Below are positions 1 to 5,988 of a DNA stretch of 7,173 nt, in pieces (within the stretch, counting starts at the first letter, position 1; the number at the start of each line of letters is the position of its first letter). Under the pieces are notes generated by a model. That model was given only the letters and a program-made list of their open reading frames with translations. It had not been told where the DNA came from and did no database searches. The position numbers and the translations under genes were made by a program. Origin of the DNA: UKL13-2 sp040006575 (GTDB lineage: Bacteria; Pseudomonadota; Gammaproteobacteria; Burkholderiales; Usitatibacteraceae). The stretch is from assembly GCA_040006575.1 (NCBI GenBank), contig JBDTWS010000182.1:1-7173 (forward strand). The letters run 5' to 3'.

Positions 1-2747
1 AACTTGCCGTGACACTGCTTGAATTTTTTCCCCGATCCACACCAGCACGGATCGTTGCGTCCGATCTTCACGCCTTCGCGCACAAAGGGAGCATTGTCGG
101 CACTACTGCCGACTGCCGGCTGTGTCTCTTCTCCACCCACCGGCAGTGCATCGGCGTAATCAGCGTGGCGGTACTGCACATTTTCAACCGCGCGCGCGGC
201 GGCTTCCTCGGCGGCCTTTTCAGCGGCCGCAACTTCTTCTGAAGACTGCACACGCACATTGATCAGGATCTGCGTCACCTGCCGCTTGATGCCGTCCAGC
301 ATGCCGCTGAACAATTCAAACGCTTCACGCTTGTATTCCTGCTTGGGTTGCTTCTGTGCATAGCCGCGCAGGTGGATACCCTGGCGCAGGTAATCGAGCG
401 AGGCCAGGTGTTCGCGCCAATGGCTGTCGATCGACTGAAGCATCACCGAGCGCTCGTACTGGTGCAGCAGGTGCGGATCGATCTGCTGGAATTTGGCGGC
501 GTAATCTTCGTTGGCCTGCTTGGCGACGCGCTCGGCAATCATGTGGCTGTCGAGTTCGGCGTCGTTCTTCAGCCAGTCGTTGATCGGCACATCGAGGTTG
601 AATTCGGTCGACAGTGTTTTCGTCAGCGCCGGGATGTCCCACTGCTCTTCCACGCTTTCCGGTGGTACGTACTGCTCAACCGTGCCGAGCAGCACGCCGC
701 CGCGCATGTTGACGATGGTCTCGGAAATATCGTCAGCGTCGAGCAGCTCATTGCGCTGCTGGTAAATCACTTTTCGCTGGTCGTTGGCAACGTCATCGTA
801 TTCGAGCAGTTGCTTGCGGATATCAAAGTTGCGGGCTTCGACCTTGCGCTGCGCGTTTTCAATCGAGCGCGAAACCATGCCCGCTTCGATCGCTTCACCC
901 TCGGGAATCTTCAGGCGCGCCATGATGGCTTTGAGTTTGTCGCCGGCAAAAATCTTCAGCAGCGGATCTTCGAACGACAGATAGAAACGCGATGAACCCG
1001 GGTCACCCTGGCGTCCCGCACGACCGCGCAACTGGTTATCGATACGGCGCGATTCGTGGCGCTCGGAACCGACGATGTGCAATCCACCCGACGCGACTAC
1101 CTGCTCGTGGATCGGCTGCCATTTGGCCTTGATCTCGGCGACCTTCGATTCTTTTTCTGCGGGCAACATCGCTTCATCGGTTTCCACCGCACGAATTTCG
1201 CGATCCGGGTTTCCGCCCAGCACGATGTCGGTTCCGCGGCCCGCCATGTTGGTGGCGATGGTGATGGCATTGGGCGCACCGGCCTGCGCGATGATCTCGG
1301 CTTCACGCGCGTGCTGCTTGGCGTTCAGCACTTCGTGCGGCAGGTTTTCCCTGGTGAGCAGCTCGGAGAGCAATTCGGAATTTTCAATCGACGTGGTGCC
1401 GAGCAATACGGGCTGGCCGCGCGCAAAACAATCCTTCACATCGATGACGATGGCCGCGTGTTTCTCTTTTTCGGTGATGTACACCAGGTCATTGTTGTCC
1501 TTGCGCACCATCTGCTTGTTGGGCGGGATGATGACCGTTTCCAGGCTGTAGATATGCTGGAATTCGAAGGCTTCGGTATCGGCCGTGCCGGTCATGCCGG
1601 AGAGCTTGCCGTACAGGCGGAAATAATTCTGGAAGGTGATGGAAGCCAGCGTCTGCGATTCGTTCTGGATCTTCACGCCTTCCTTGGCTTCGACCGCCTG
1701 GTGCAGGCCATCGGACCAGCGGCGTCCGGCCATCATGCGGCCGGTGAACTCATCGACGATCACAACTTCACCGTTCTGCACCACGTAATGCTGGTCGCGG
1801 TGGTAGAGCGCATGGGCGCGTACCGCCGCGTACAGGTGATGCATCAGCATGATGTTGGACGGGTCGTACAGCGATGCGCCTTCCGGCAGCATGCCGTTCT
1901 GGGTCATCAGTTCTTCGGCGTGTTCGTGGCCTTCTTCGGACAGCGTGACCTGGTGCGACTTCAGGTCAACCCAGTAATCGCCCGGTGATTTTTCATCTTC
2001 CTGCGGCTTCAGTCCCGGCACCAGCAGGTCAATTTTCTGGTAGACCGCGGCCGAATCCTCGGCCTGGCCGGAGATGATGAGCGGCGTGCGCGCTTCGTCG
2101 ATGAGGATGGAATCGACTTCGTCGACGATGGCGAAATTGAGGCCGCGCATGACGCGCTCGCCCTTGTTGGTGACCATATTGTCACGCAGGTAATCGAAGC
2201 CGAATTCGTTATTGGTGCCGTAGGTGATGTCGGCGCCGAACGCCTGTTGCTTGGCGTCATGCGCCATCTGCGAAAGATTGCAGCCGACGGTAAGGCCCAG
2301 GAAAGAATGCAGGCGGCCCATCCATTCCGAATCGCGCTGCGCGAGGTAATCGTTGACCGTAACGATGTGCACGCCCTTGCCCGAAATCGCATTCAGGTAC
2401 GAGGGCAGCGTCGCCATCAGCGTCTTGCCCTCGCCCGTGCGCATTTCCGCGATGCGGCCGTTATGCAGCACCATGCCGCCGATCAGTTGCACGTCGAAAT
2501 GGCGCATGCCCAGCGCGCGCTTGCCGCCTTCTCGCACCACCGCGAATGCTTCCGGCAACAGGTGGTCCAGCGTTTCGCCTTTTTGATGGCGTTCCTTGAA
2601 TTCATCCGTCTTGGCGCGCAGTTCGGCGTCGCTCAATTTTTCGATGGCAGGTTCGAGCGCGTTGATCAGGTCAACGGTCTTCTTGTACTGCTTTAACAGG
2701 CGCTCATTGCGGCTGCCGAAAATGGATTTGAGAATGGAATCGAACAT
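1..2747 (-). CDS. secA: Preprotein translocase ATPase SecA (3' end cut by window edge)
   Basis: SecA is the motor that pushes unfolded preproteins through the SecYEG channel using ATP, working at the cytoplasmic face of the inner membrane. I translated the minus strand through the whole span and found one open frame of 915 complete codons without a stop; the last codon (TT-) and the stop lie outside the window. The N-terminus reads MFDSILKSIFGSRNERLLKQ. The Walker A motif MRTGEGKT has its lysine at residue 108, and DEVDSILIDEAR at 209-220 is the Walker B region. RGRAGRQGDPGSS is the conserved helicase motif VI. The extreme C-terminus carries the zinc site C901-W-C903-x8-C912-H913, which binds SecB and ribosomes in the family. 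Length fits full-length proteobacterial SecA (about 900 residues). The Shine-Dalgarno is weak (AAAGAAAG, about 6 bases from ATG). The large + strand frames across this region are its shadows. Confidence 0.97.
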   Translation of the reverse strand, partial: MFDSILKSIFGSRNERLLKQYKKTVDLINALEPAIEKLSDAELRAKTDEFKERHQKGETLDHLLPEAFAVVREGGKRALGMRHFDVQLIGGMVLHNGRIAEMRTGEGKTLMATLPSYLNAISGKGVHIVTVNDYLAQRDSEWMGRLHSFLGLTVGCNLSQMAHDAKQQAFGADITYGTNNEFGFDYLRDNMVTNKGERVMRGLNFAIVDEVDSILIDEARTPLIISGQAEDSAAVYQKIDLLVPGLKPQEDEKSPGDYWVDLKSHQVTLSEEGHEHAEELMTQNGMLPEGASLYDPSNIMLMHHLYAAVRAHALYHRDQHYVVQNGEVVIVDEFTGRMMAGRRWSDGLHQAVEAKEGVKIQNESQTLASITFQNYFRLYGKLSGMTGTADTEAFEFQHIYSLETVIIPPNKQMVRKDNNDLVYITEKEKHAAIVIDVKDCFARGQPVLLGTTSIENSELLSELLTRENLPHEVLNAKQHAREAEIIAQAGAPNAITIATNMAGRGTDIVLGGNPDREIRAVETDEAMLPAEKESKVAEIKAKWQPIHEQVVASGGLHIVGSERHESRRIDNQLRGRAGRQGDPGSSRFYLSFEDPLLKIFAGDKLKAIMARLKIPEGEAIEAGMVSRSIENAQRKVEARNFDIRKQLLEYDDVANDQRKVIYQQRNELLDADDISETIVNMRGGVLLGTVEQYVPPESVEEQWDIPALTKTLSTEFNLDVPINDWLKNDAELDSHMIAERVAKQANEDYAAKFQQIDPHLLHQYERSVMLQSIDSHWREHLASLDYLRQGIHLRGYAQKQPKQEYKREAFELFSGMLDGIKRQVTQILINVRVQSSEEVAAAEKAAEEAAARAVENVQYRHADYADALPVGGEETQPAVGSSADNAPFVREGVKIGRNDPCWCGSGKKFKQCHGK

Positions 2748-2918
2748 GCGGTGCTTTCTTTATATTTTTTGCCGCCGTGGTGGAAGACGCGACGCGAGAG
2801 TGGAAAACGGGTAGTAGCGGAAAATTTAGAGGGCGTCGCCTGCTAAGTGGGGACGCGGACAGGCAATCACAACGGGCCCACGTGAAAACGTGTGGCCGCG
2901 GTGATCAGGGGAGGAAAA
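2748..2918 (-). other. secA leader region (M23 gene to secA)
   Basis: This 171-base spacer separates the M23 stop from the secA start. It contains one good hairpin close to the M23 gene and an A-rich stretch (AAAAAATATAAAG) just before the secA start codon, which may help ribosome entry. I see no convincing -35/-10 pair and no ATG-initiated small frame on the minus strand. A SecM-like arrest peptide, the secA regulator of enterobacteria, is therefore not visible here. Confidence 0.5.
2875..2897 (-). terminator. Hairpin downstream of the M23 gene (possible terminator or processing site)
   Basis: GGCC-CACGT, a four-base loop, then ACGTG, one unpaired base and GGCC form a nine-pair stem with a single bulge, 21 bases after the M23 stop. 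On the minus strand the loop is TTTC and the stem is followed by CGTTGTGATT, so the U-run of a classical Rho-independent terminator is missing. It could be a weak terminator, an RNA-stabilising 3' hairpin, or a structure in the secA leader. Confidence 0.4.
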
Positions 2919-3878
2919 TCAGGGGGCGCGAGCGGATTTGGTCGCAACCGCCGGCTCTTGCGCCTTGGCAAAAGACAGGAAGCGGTTGGGGTTCAGCGGA
3001 ACGCTGTTTTCGCGCACTTCGAAATGCATGTGCGGGCCGGTGGCGCGGCCGGTCTGGCCCAGTTCACCGATCTTCTGGCCCTTCAATACCACATCGCCCA
3101 CCTTCACCAGCAGGCGCGACATATGGCCGTAACGGGTGGTCAACCCATTGTCATGGTTGATATCAACCATGTTGCCATATTCGCTGTGACGCTCGGCGAC
3201 GGCGACCACGCCACCGGCGGCGGCGAGGATGGGCGAACCGGGGGGCGCGATGAAATCCACACCCGTGTGGAACGCCTGCTTGCCATTGAACGGATCAATG
3301 CGATAGCCGAAGTTGGATGAGTAGTAGCCGGTCTCGACGGGAATGGTGGTCGGGATGGCCTTGGCGGCCAGGCGGCCGTCCATCAGCACGGAATCGAGCA
3401 TGCCCAGCTTGTCGCCGCGGTCATCGAGGATGCGCGAGATTTCGGCCATCTTCGACTGGAATTCACTGTAGGAAATCTCGGACGCGGAGGAAGACGGCGA
3501 CGGGCCGCCCTGGCCGGGGGTCTCGGAGAAACGGAATTCAGCGGGCTTGATGCCGGCGGCTTTGCCGAGGCGTTCACCGAACGCGTCGAGGCGCATCAGG
3601 CGCGCCTGGATTTCACCCAGCTTGACGGCGAGCGAATTCAACTGCTCGCGCATGTCTTTTTCAGCCTGCTGGGTTTTTTGCTGCGTGAGGGTGGAGATGA
3701 GGCTCTGGATGAACGGGTTCTGGATATCGACGGCGTACTTCATCGTCACCCAATACGTTCCCAGCGCGAACATGAAGCCGGCGCTGATGAAGCCCATCGC
3801 GGCCATGATAATCTGCGACTGCGAGATCGTGACGATCCGGCTTTTGGCCAGGCTGTCCGATACAAGAATAATATTCAT
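2919..3878 (-). CDS. Membrane-anchored M23 family metallopeptidase (LytM domain)
   Basis: Predicted zinc endopeptidase or divisome-type LytM factor acting on peptidoglycan in the periplasm. The 319-residue protein has a short N-terminal tail, one membrane segment at about 22-47 serving as an uncleaved anchor, and a Gln/Lys/Glu-rich probable coiled coil at about 65-105. A Ser/Pro-rich linker follows near 118-135, then the M23 domain at about 183-300. All active-site residues are visible: H204 and D208 (HTGVD), H252 (RYGH), and H283/H285 (GPHMHFEVR). The domain therefore looks catalytic, unlike the degenerate LytM domains of EnvC or NlpD. I chose the ATG at 3878 because GGAG sits six bases upstream; the longer frame to 4037 would overlap the divergent gene and adds no domain. 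M23 genes next to secA are common in beta- and gammaproteobacteria. The exact substrate bond is unknown. Confidence 0.92.
   Translation of the reverse strand: MNIILVSDSLAKSRIVTISQSQIIMAAMGFISAGFMFALGTYWVTMKYAVDIQNPFIQSLISTLTQQKTQQAEKDMREQLNSLAVKLGEIQARLMRLDAFGERLGKAAGIKPAEFRFSETPGQGGPSPSSSASEISYSEFQSKMAEISRILDDRGDKLGMLDSVLMDGRLAAKAIPTTIPVETGYYSSNFGYRIDPFNGKQAFHTGVDFIAPPGSPILAAAGGVVAVAERHSEYGNMVDINHDNGLTTRYGHMSRLLVKVGDVVLKGQKIGELGQTGRATGPHMHFEVRENSVPLNPNRFLSFAKAQEPAVATKSARAP
3844..3874 (+). promoter_or_regulatory. Candidate promoter for the DUF721 gene
   Basis: TTGGCC at 3844-3849 and TAATAT at 3869-3874 could be -35 and -10 boxes for rightward transcription, with a long 19-base spacer. The start of transcription would fall near 3881, inside the first codons or just upstream of the divergent M23 gene. 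The match is modest and rests on sequence only. Confidence 0.3.
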
Positions 3879-3884
3879 CTGCTG

Positions 3885-3888
3885 CTCC
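3885..3888 (-). promoter_or_regulatory. Shine-Dalgarno of the M23 gene
   Basis: GGAG on the minus strand lies six bases before the ATG at 3878. It decides this start over the in-frame ATG at 4037, which would overlap the divergent gene. Confidence 0.7.
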
Positions 3889-3912
3889 AACGATTCTGCG
3901 CTGCGGTGGGAT

Positions 3913-3959
3913 GCTTCAAACCGGTCACCCTTTACATGAACCCCAAAGGCTTCAAACCG
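3913..3959. repeat. 11-base direct repeat GCTTCAAACCG flanking the DUF721 start codon
   Basis: GCTTCAAACCG occurs at 3913-3923 and again at 3949-3959, 36 bases apart start to start. The copies lie on either side of the DUF721 start codon at 3936 and upstream of the divergent M23 gene. Read on the minus strand each copy is CGGTTTGAAGC and contains TTGAAG, a partial match to a -35 box. It could be a paired operator, a pair of -35 elements for the M23 gene, or chance. Confidence 0.6.
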
Positions 3960-4430
3960 ATTCACGCCCTGATACGGGAAAACGATCTCATCGCACCGAT
4001 CCATGACCGGCTGCAGCGCGTTTCCCGCCTTCAACAATCTTTTGCCGACGCCTTGCCGCCCGGCCTGGGTAACTCATGCCGTGTTGCTGCGGTGGAGGGA
4101 TCGACGCTGATAATCGCAGTGGCCAACGGGGCCGTGGCGGCAAAACTAAAACAGATGTTGCCGCGCCTGCTGGTGATGCTTGAAAAGCTTGAGAAAAATA
4201 GACAAAATAAAAAGCAAGAACAAGAGGTTACCGTAATTTCTGTGCTGGTGCAACCCGACTATTTTCGTCCCGAGCCGGAACCAAAAGTGGGCCCACCGCG
4301 CGAGCCCATGCCCACCGCGATGGTGACGGAACTGGCTGAATCGTTGGAAGATTCGCCTTTAAAGAAGACCATGGAGGGACTGCGCAAGAAACGTGAGCGA
4401 GCGCTCACAAATGGTGGCAGGAAAACCTAG
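3936..4430 (+). CDS. DUF721 / DciA-like protein
   Basis: Predicted 164-residue protein of the DUF721 family, whose characterised members (DciA) interact with and help load the replicative helicase DnaB in bacteria lacking DnaC. The family signature is the stretch at about 57-85: a hydrophobic strand (GSTLIIAVANGA) running into the helix VAAKLKQMLPRLLVMLEKL. The usual N-S-A after the strand is N-G-A here. A basic, charged segment (about 86-96), a Pro/Glu-rich linker (about 108-126) and a C-terminal helix ending in basic residues (SPLKKTMEGLRKKRERA) follow. It is the only + strand gene: head-to-head with the M23 gene and tail-to-tail with the small membrane gene, one base between the stops. The ATG at 3936 lacks a clear Shine-Dalgarno; an in-frame GTG at 3906 is an alternative. 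Family assignment is fairly sure; the helicase-loader role is inferred. Confidence 0.8.
   Translation: MNPKGFKPIHALIRENDLIAPIHDRLQRVSRLQQSFADALPPGLGNSCRVAAVEGSTLIIAVANGAVAAKLKQMLPRLLVMLEKLEKNRQNKKQEQEVTVISVLVQPDYFRPEPEPKVGPPREPMPTAMVTELAESLEDSPLKKTMEGLRKKRERALTNGGRKT
4393..4408 (-). terminator. Hairpin inside the DUF721 3' end, possible terminator of the lpxC unit
   Basis: GTGAGC-GAGC-GCTCAC is a six-pair inverted repeat in the last codons of the DUF721 gene. On the minus strand it begins 23 bases after the stop of the small membrane gene and is followed by GTTTCTTG, a short U-rich run. It could end transcription of lpxC and the membrane gene. The stem is short and the U-run imperfect. Confidence 0.35.
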
Positions 4431-4431
4431 G

Positions 4432-4617
4432 TCAGGCCAGCAGCAGCCGTTCGGCGGTATAAATGATGGCGATGAAGGCGGCAAAAATCAGCGCCACCTT
4501 GATGATGTTCTTGGTGAGTTTCAGGAAGCGCGGGTTGCGCGTGAACAGGTAGCCGAGGAAAGTCGCCGAGCAGGCGATCACGGCGACCATCAACAATATC
4601 CTCAGGCCGATAAACAT
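4432..4617 (-). CDS. Small two-helix inner-membrane protein, function unknown
   Basis: A 61-residue protein with two predicted membrane helices at about 4-25 and 38-56. They are joined by a basic loop (RNPRFLKLTKNIIK, five Arg/Lys), which by the positive-inside rule should face the cytoplasm. It has no signal peptidase site, lipobox or known motif. The start ATG lies 21 bases after the lpxC stop on the same strand, so it is probably co-transcribed and perhaps translationally coupled with lpxC, since no Shine-Dalgarno is visible. I do not recognise a named family, though short hydrophobic proteins with a 'YLFTR(D/N)xR(Y/F)L' loop beside lpxC seem familiar from betaproteobacterial genomes (memory only). 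A link to lipid A synthesis or LpxC control would be guesswork. It is likely a real gene because of its clean hairpin-like membrane design and tight operon spacing. Confidence 0.72.
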   Translation of the reverse strand: MFIGLRILLMVAVIACSATFLGYLFTRNPRFLKLTKNIIKVALIFAAFIAIIYTAERLLLA

Positions 4618-4638
4618 TTCTGGTTTTCGGTGGCGGGT

Positions 4639-5559
4639 TCAGGCCGCCGACAGGGCCATGTTGCCGAACGCCGCCGGCAATTGTTCGCGCTTGTCGAAGG
4701 TGACGAAATCCCAGGCAGTTTCATCGGCCAGCAGGGCGCGAACCAGCTGGTTGTTCATGGCGTGCCCGGATTTGACGCCGCGGAAAGCACCGATCAGCGG
4801 ATGGCCCAGCATGTACAGGTCGCCGATCGCATCCAGCGTTTTGTGTTTGACGAACTCATCGTCGAAGCGCAGGCCCTCGGCATTCAGCACGCGGAAATCA
4901 TCGATGACGATCACGTTGTCCAGCGAGCCGCCACGGCCCAGGCCCGCCTTGCGCATGGCTTCGACTTCATGGGTGAACCCGAAGGTGCGCGCACGCGCCA
5001 CTTCCTTGGCATACGAAACCTTGGCGAAATCGACTTCCACATCCGAGGCCGATTTCTCGAATACCGGATGATCGAACTGGATATTGAACTGCAGCTTGAA
5101 GCCATTGAACGGTGACAGCGAAACGTAGCGGTCCTTGTCTTGCAGTTCCAGGTGTTTCTTGACACGGATATAGCGCTTGGCCTTGCCCTGCTCTTCGATA
5201 CCCGCCGATTGCATCAGGAAAATAAACGGGCCCGCACTGCCGTCCATGATCGGCACTTCTTCGGCGGATAAATCAACATAGGCATTGTCGATGCCGAGGC
5301 CCGCGAAGGCAGACATCAAATGTTCAACCGTCGCGGCTCGCGCGCCGGTTTTGGGATCTTCGATTCGCGTCGACATGCGCGTGTCGTTCACATTCAGCGC
5401 ATGCGCTTTCACGCTCGGTGCGCCCGGCAGATCGGTGCGGCAGAAAACGATCCCCGTGTCGGGCGCAGCAGGGCGGATCATCATCTCGACCCGATGGCCG
5501 AGGTGAACACCGACGCCGGTAGCGCGCACTTTGTTCTTGAGGGTTCGCTGCTTGATCAT
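4639..5559 (-). CDS. lpxC: UDP-3-O-acyl-N-acetylglucosamine deacetylase LpxC
   Basis: LpxC is the zinc-dependent deacetylase that performs the committed step of lipid A synthesis, converting UDP-3-O-acyl-GlcNAc to the free amine in the cytoplasm. The 306-residue protein matches the usual length (E. coli 305), and its key residues are offset by one from E. coli. E79-H80 (TVEH) carry the catalytic glutamate and a zinc ligand; H239 and D243 (KHKTLDAIGD) are the other zinc ligands; H266 (SGHAMNN) is the catalytic histidine; PIMDGSA sits at 103-109 and RTF at 191-193. Nothing is missing. The ATG at 5559 gives the canonical start MIKQRTLKNK but has only a poor Shine-Dalgarno, which may keep translation low. 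A separate extended -10 promoter lies upstream. In enterobacteria LpxC is controlled by FtsH proteolysis; the C-terminus here ends in hydrophobic/Ala residues (MALSAA), which is compatible with a degron but unproven. Confidence 0.98.
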   Translation of the reverse strand: MIKQRTLKNKVRATGVGVHLGHRVEMMIRPAAPDTGIVFCRTDLPGAPSVKAHALNVNDTRMSTRIEDPKTGARAATVEHLMSAFAGLGIDNAYVDLSAEEVPIMDGSAGPFIFLMQSAGIEEQGKAKRYIRVKKHLELQDKDRYVSLSPFNGFKLQFNIQFDHPVFEKSASDVEVDFAKVSYAKEVARARTFGFTHEVEAMRKAGLGRGGSLDNVIVIDDFRVLNAEGLRFDDEFVKHKTLDAIGDLYMLGHPLIGAFRGVKSGHAMNNQLVRALLADETAWDFVTFDKREQLPAAFGNMALSAA

Positions 5560-5600
5560 GCCTGGGACTGATTGACTGAATCTATTGGAATTTGGGTCTC

Positions 5601-5628
5601 ATTTTAGCATTTCAATGATTTTGACCCA
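5601..5628 (-). promoter_or_regulatory. Candidate extended -10 promoter of lpxC with flanking inverted repeat
   Basis: On the minus strand TGC-TAAAAT (5609 to 5601) is an extended -10 box in an AT-rich stretch; transcription would start near 5594, about 35 bases before lpxC. The -35 position (TGGGTC, 5628 to 5623, 16-base spacer) is a poor match, as is usual for extended -10 promoters. TGGGTC pairs with GACCCA on the far side (5593-5598 on the + strand), so the -10 lies between the arms of an inverted repeat that could be an operator or hairpin. Confidence 0.45.
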
Positions 5629-5677
5629 GCAAAAATGGCGCTTCCAGTACGGCTCGCGCGCAATTTTTGTTCCCCGA

Positions 5678-5836
5678 TTACGATTTTTTTGCTGCGGATT
5701 TCGCTTTCTTTTCCGGCTTATCGGTATTCAACGTATCGGGACCTTTCTGGTCACCGATGAGGCTTTTTGCCGGACAGACGCTAAACACCGGGCACTTCTT
5801 GCAGCCAACTGCGATTGCGACGGGACAGATCACCAT
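5678..5836 (-). CDS. Small cysteine-rich protein of unknown function (52 residues)
   Basis: This short gene is easily missed because it has only 52 codons. AGGAG sits six bases before the ATG at 5836 and the frame closes with TAA at 5678. The protein starts MVICPVAIAVGCKKCPVF and contains cysteines at 4, 12, 15 and 21 (C-x7-C-x2-C-x5-C). Three of these are followed by proline, and C12-K-K-C15 resembles a metal-binding knuckle. After about residue 26 it becomes hydrophilic and ends in a lysine/alanine/serine tail (PEKKAKSAAKKS). The layout suggests a compact Zn- or Fe-S-binding head with a basic tail. The AVGC stretch is not a lipobox, since no basic n-region or 15-20 residue signal precedes it. 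It lies between ftsZ and lpxC in the same direction. I do not recognise a named family and assign no function. Confidence 0.75.
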   Translation of the reverse strand: MVICPVAIAVGCKKCPVFSVCPAKSLIGDQKGPDTLNTDKPEKKAKSAAKKS

Positions 5837-5842
5837 GGGGAG

Positions 5843-5847
5843 CTCCT
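5843..5847 (-). promoter_or_regulatory. Shine-Dalgarno of the small cysteine-rich gene
   Basis: AGGAG on the minus strand with a six-base spacer to the ATG at 5836. It is the best ribosome-binding site in the window together with that of the M23 gene and is a main reason to accept this short frame as a gene. Confidence 0.7.
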
Positions 5848-5865
5848 GCGAATGAGTGGTGCGGA

Positions 5866-5871
5866 ATCATA
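5866..5871 (-). promoter_or_regulatory. Candidate -10 box for the small cysteine-rich gene
   Basis: TATGAT on the minus strand matches five of six consensus -10 bases and would place transcription start near 5859, about 22 bases before the ATG. The -35 side is weak: TGTTGC lies 16 bases upstream, and the better-looking TTGCGT only 14. The gene might also be served by read-through from ftsZ. Confidence 0.3.
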
Positions 5872-5937
5872 CTCCTACGTCAAAAACGCAACACTCTTTC
5901 GGAACATGCATTACGGCATCAACAGGGACGCCGATCC

Positions 5938-5966
5938 AACCAGCGCGGCAGAGTTTCGCGCTGGCT
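5938..5966 (-). terminator. Hairpin just after ftsZ (possible weak terminator)
   Basis: CCAGCGCG and CGCGCTGG pair around a nine-base loop, extended by two more pairs (one G-U) on the minus strand, starting about 22 bases after the ftsZ stop. The stem is strong, but TTGGATCGG follows rather than a U-run, so complete termination is doubtful. It may mark the end of the dcw transcript or only stabilise its 3' end. Confidence 0.4.
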
Positions 5967-5988
5967 GGACCGGACGACCGACTATTCG

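Noticed and set aside
1056..1988. 310-residue open frame on the + strand, with similar ones at 348-995 and 2247-2696
   Set aside because: These lie codon-for-codon opposite secA, have no recognisable domains and are His/Arg/Val-rich in the way antisense frames of GC-rich genes are.
1..2747. Possible frameshift or pseudogene in secA, since no single long frame is closed within the window
   Set aside because: Triplet-by-triplet reading shows an unbroken frame; it simply lacks its stop because the gene continues past the left edge.
2823..2867. GTG-started 14-codon frame in the secA leader as a possible arrest peptide
   Set aside because: No Shine-Dalgarno, very short, and no resemblance to known arrest motifs.
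3879..4037. N-terminal extension of the M23 protein by 53 residues
   Set aside because: It would overlap the DUF721 start, has no Shine-Dalgarno and would move the membrane anchor away from the N-terminus; the ATG at 3878 has GGAG six bases upstream.
4393..5115. 240-residue open frame on the + strand
   Set aside because: It is antisense to lpxC and the small membrane gene, both of which are strongly supported.
5678..5836. Lipoprotein reading of the small cysteine-rich protein (AVGC as lipobox)
   Set aside because: Only 11 residues precede the cysteine, with no positive n-region, and further cysteines fit a metal-binding head better.
5870..5914. 14-codon ATG frame on the minus strand upstream of the cysteine-rich gene
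   Set aside because: Too short, no ribosome-binding site and overlaps the candidate promoter.
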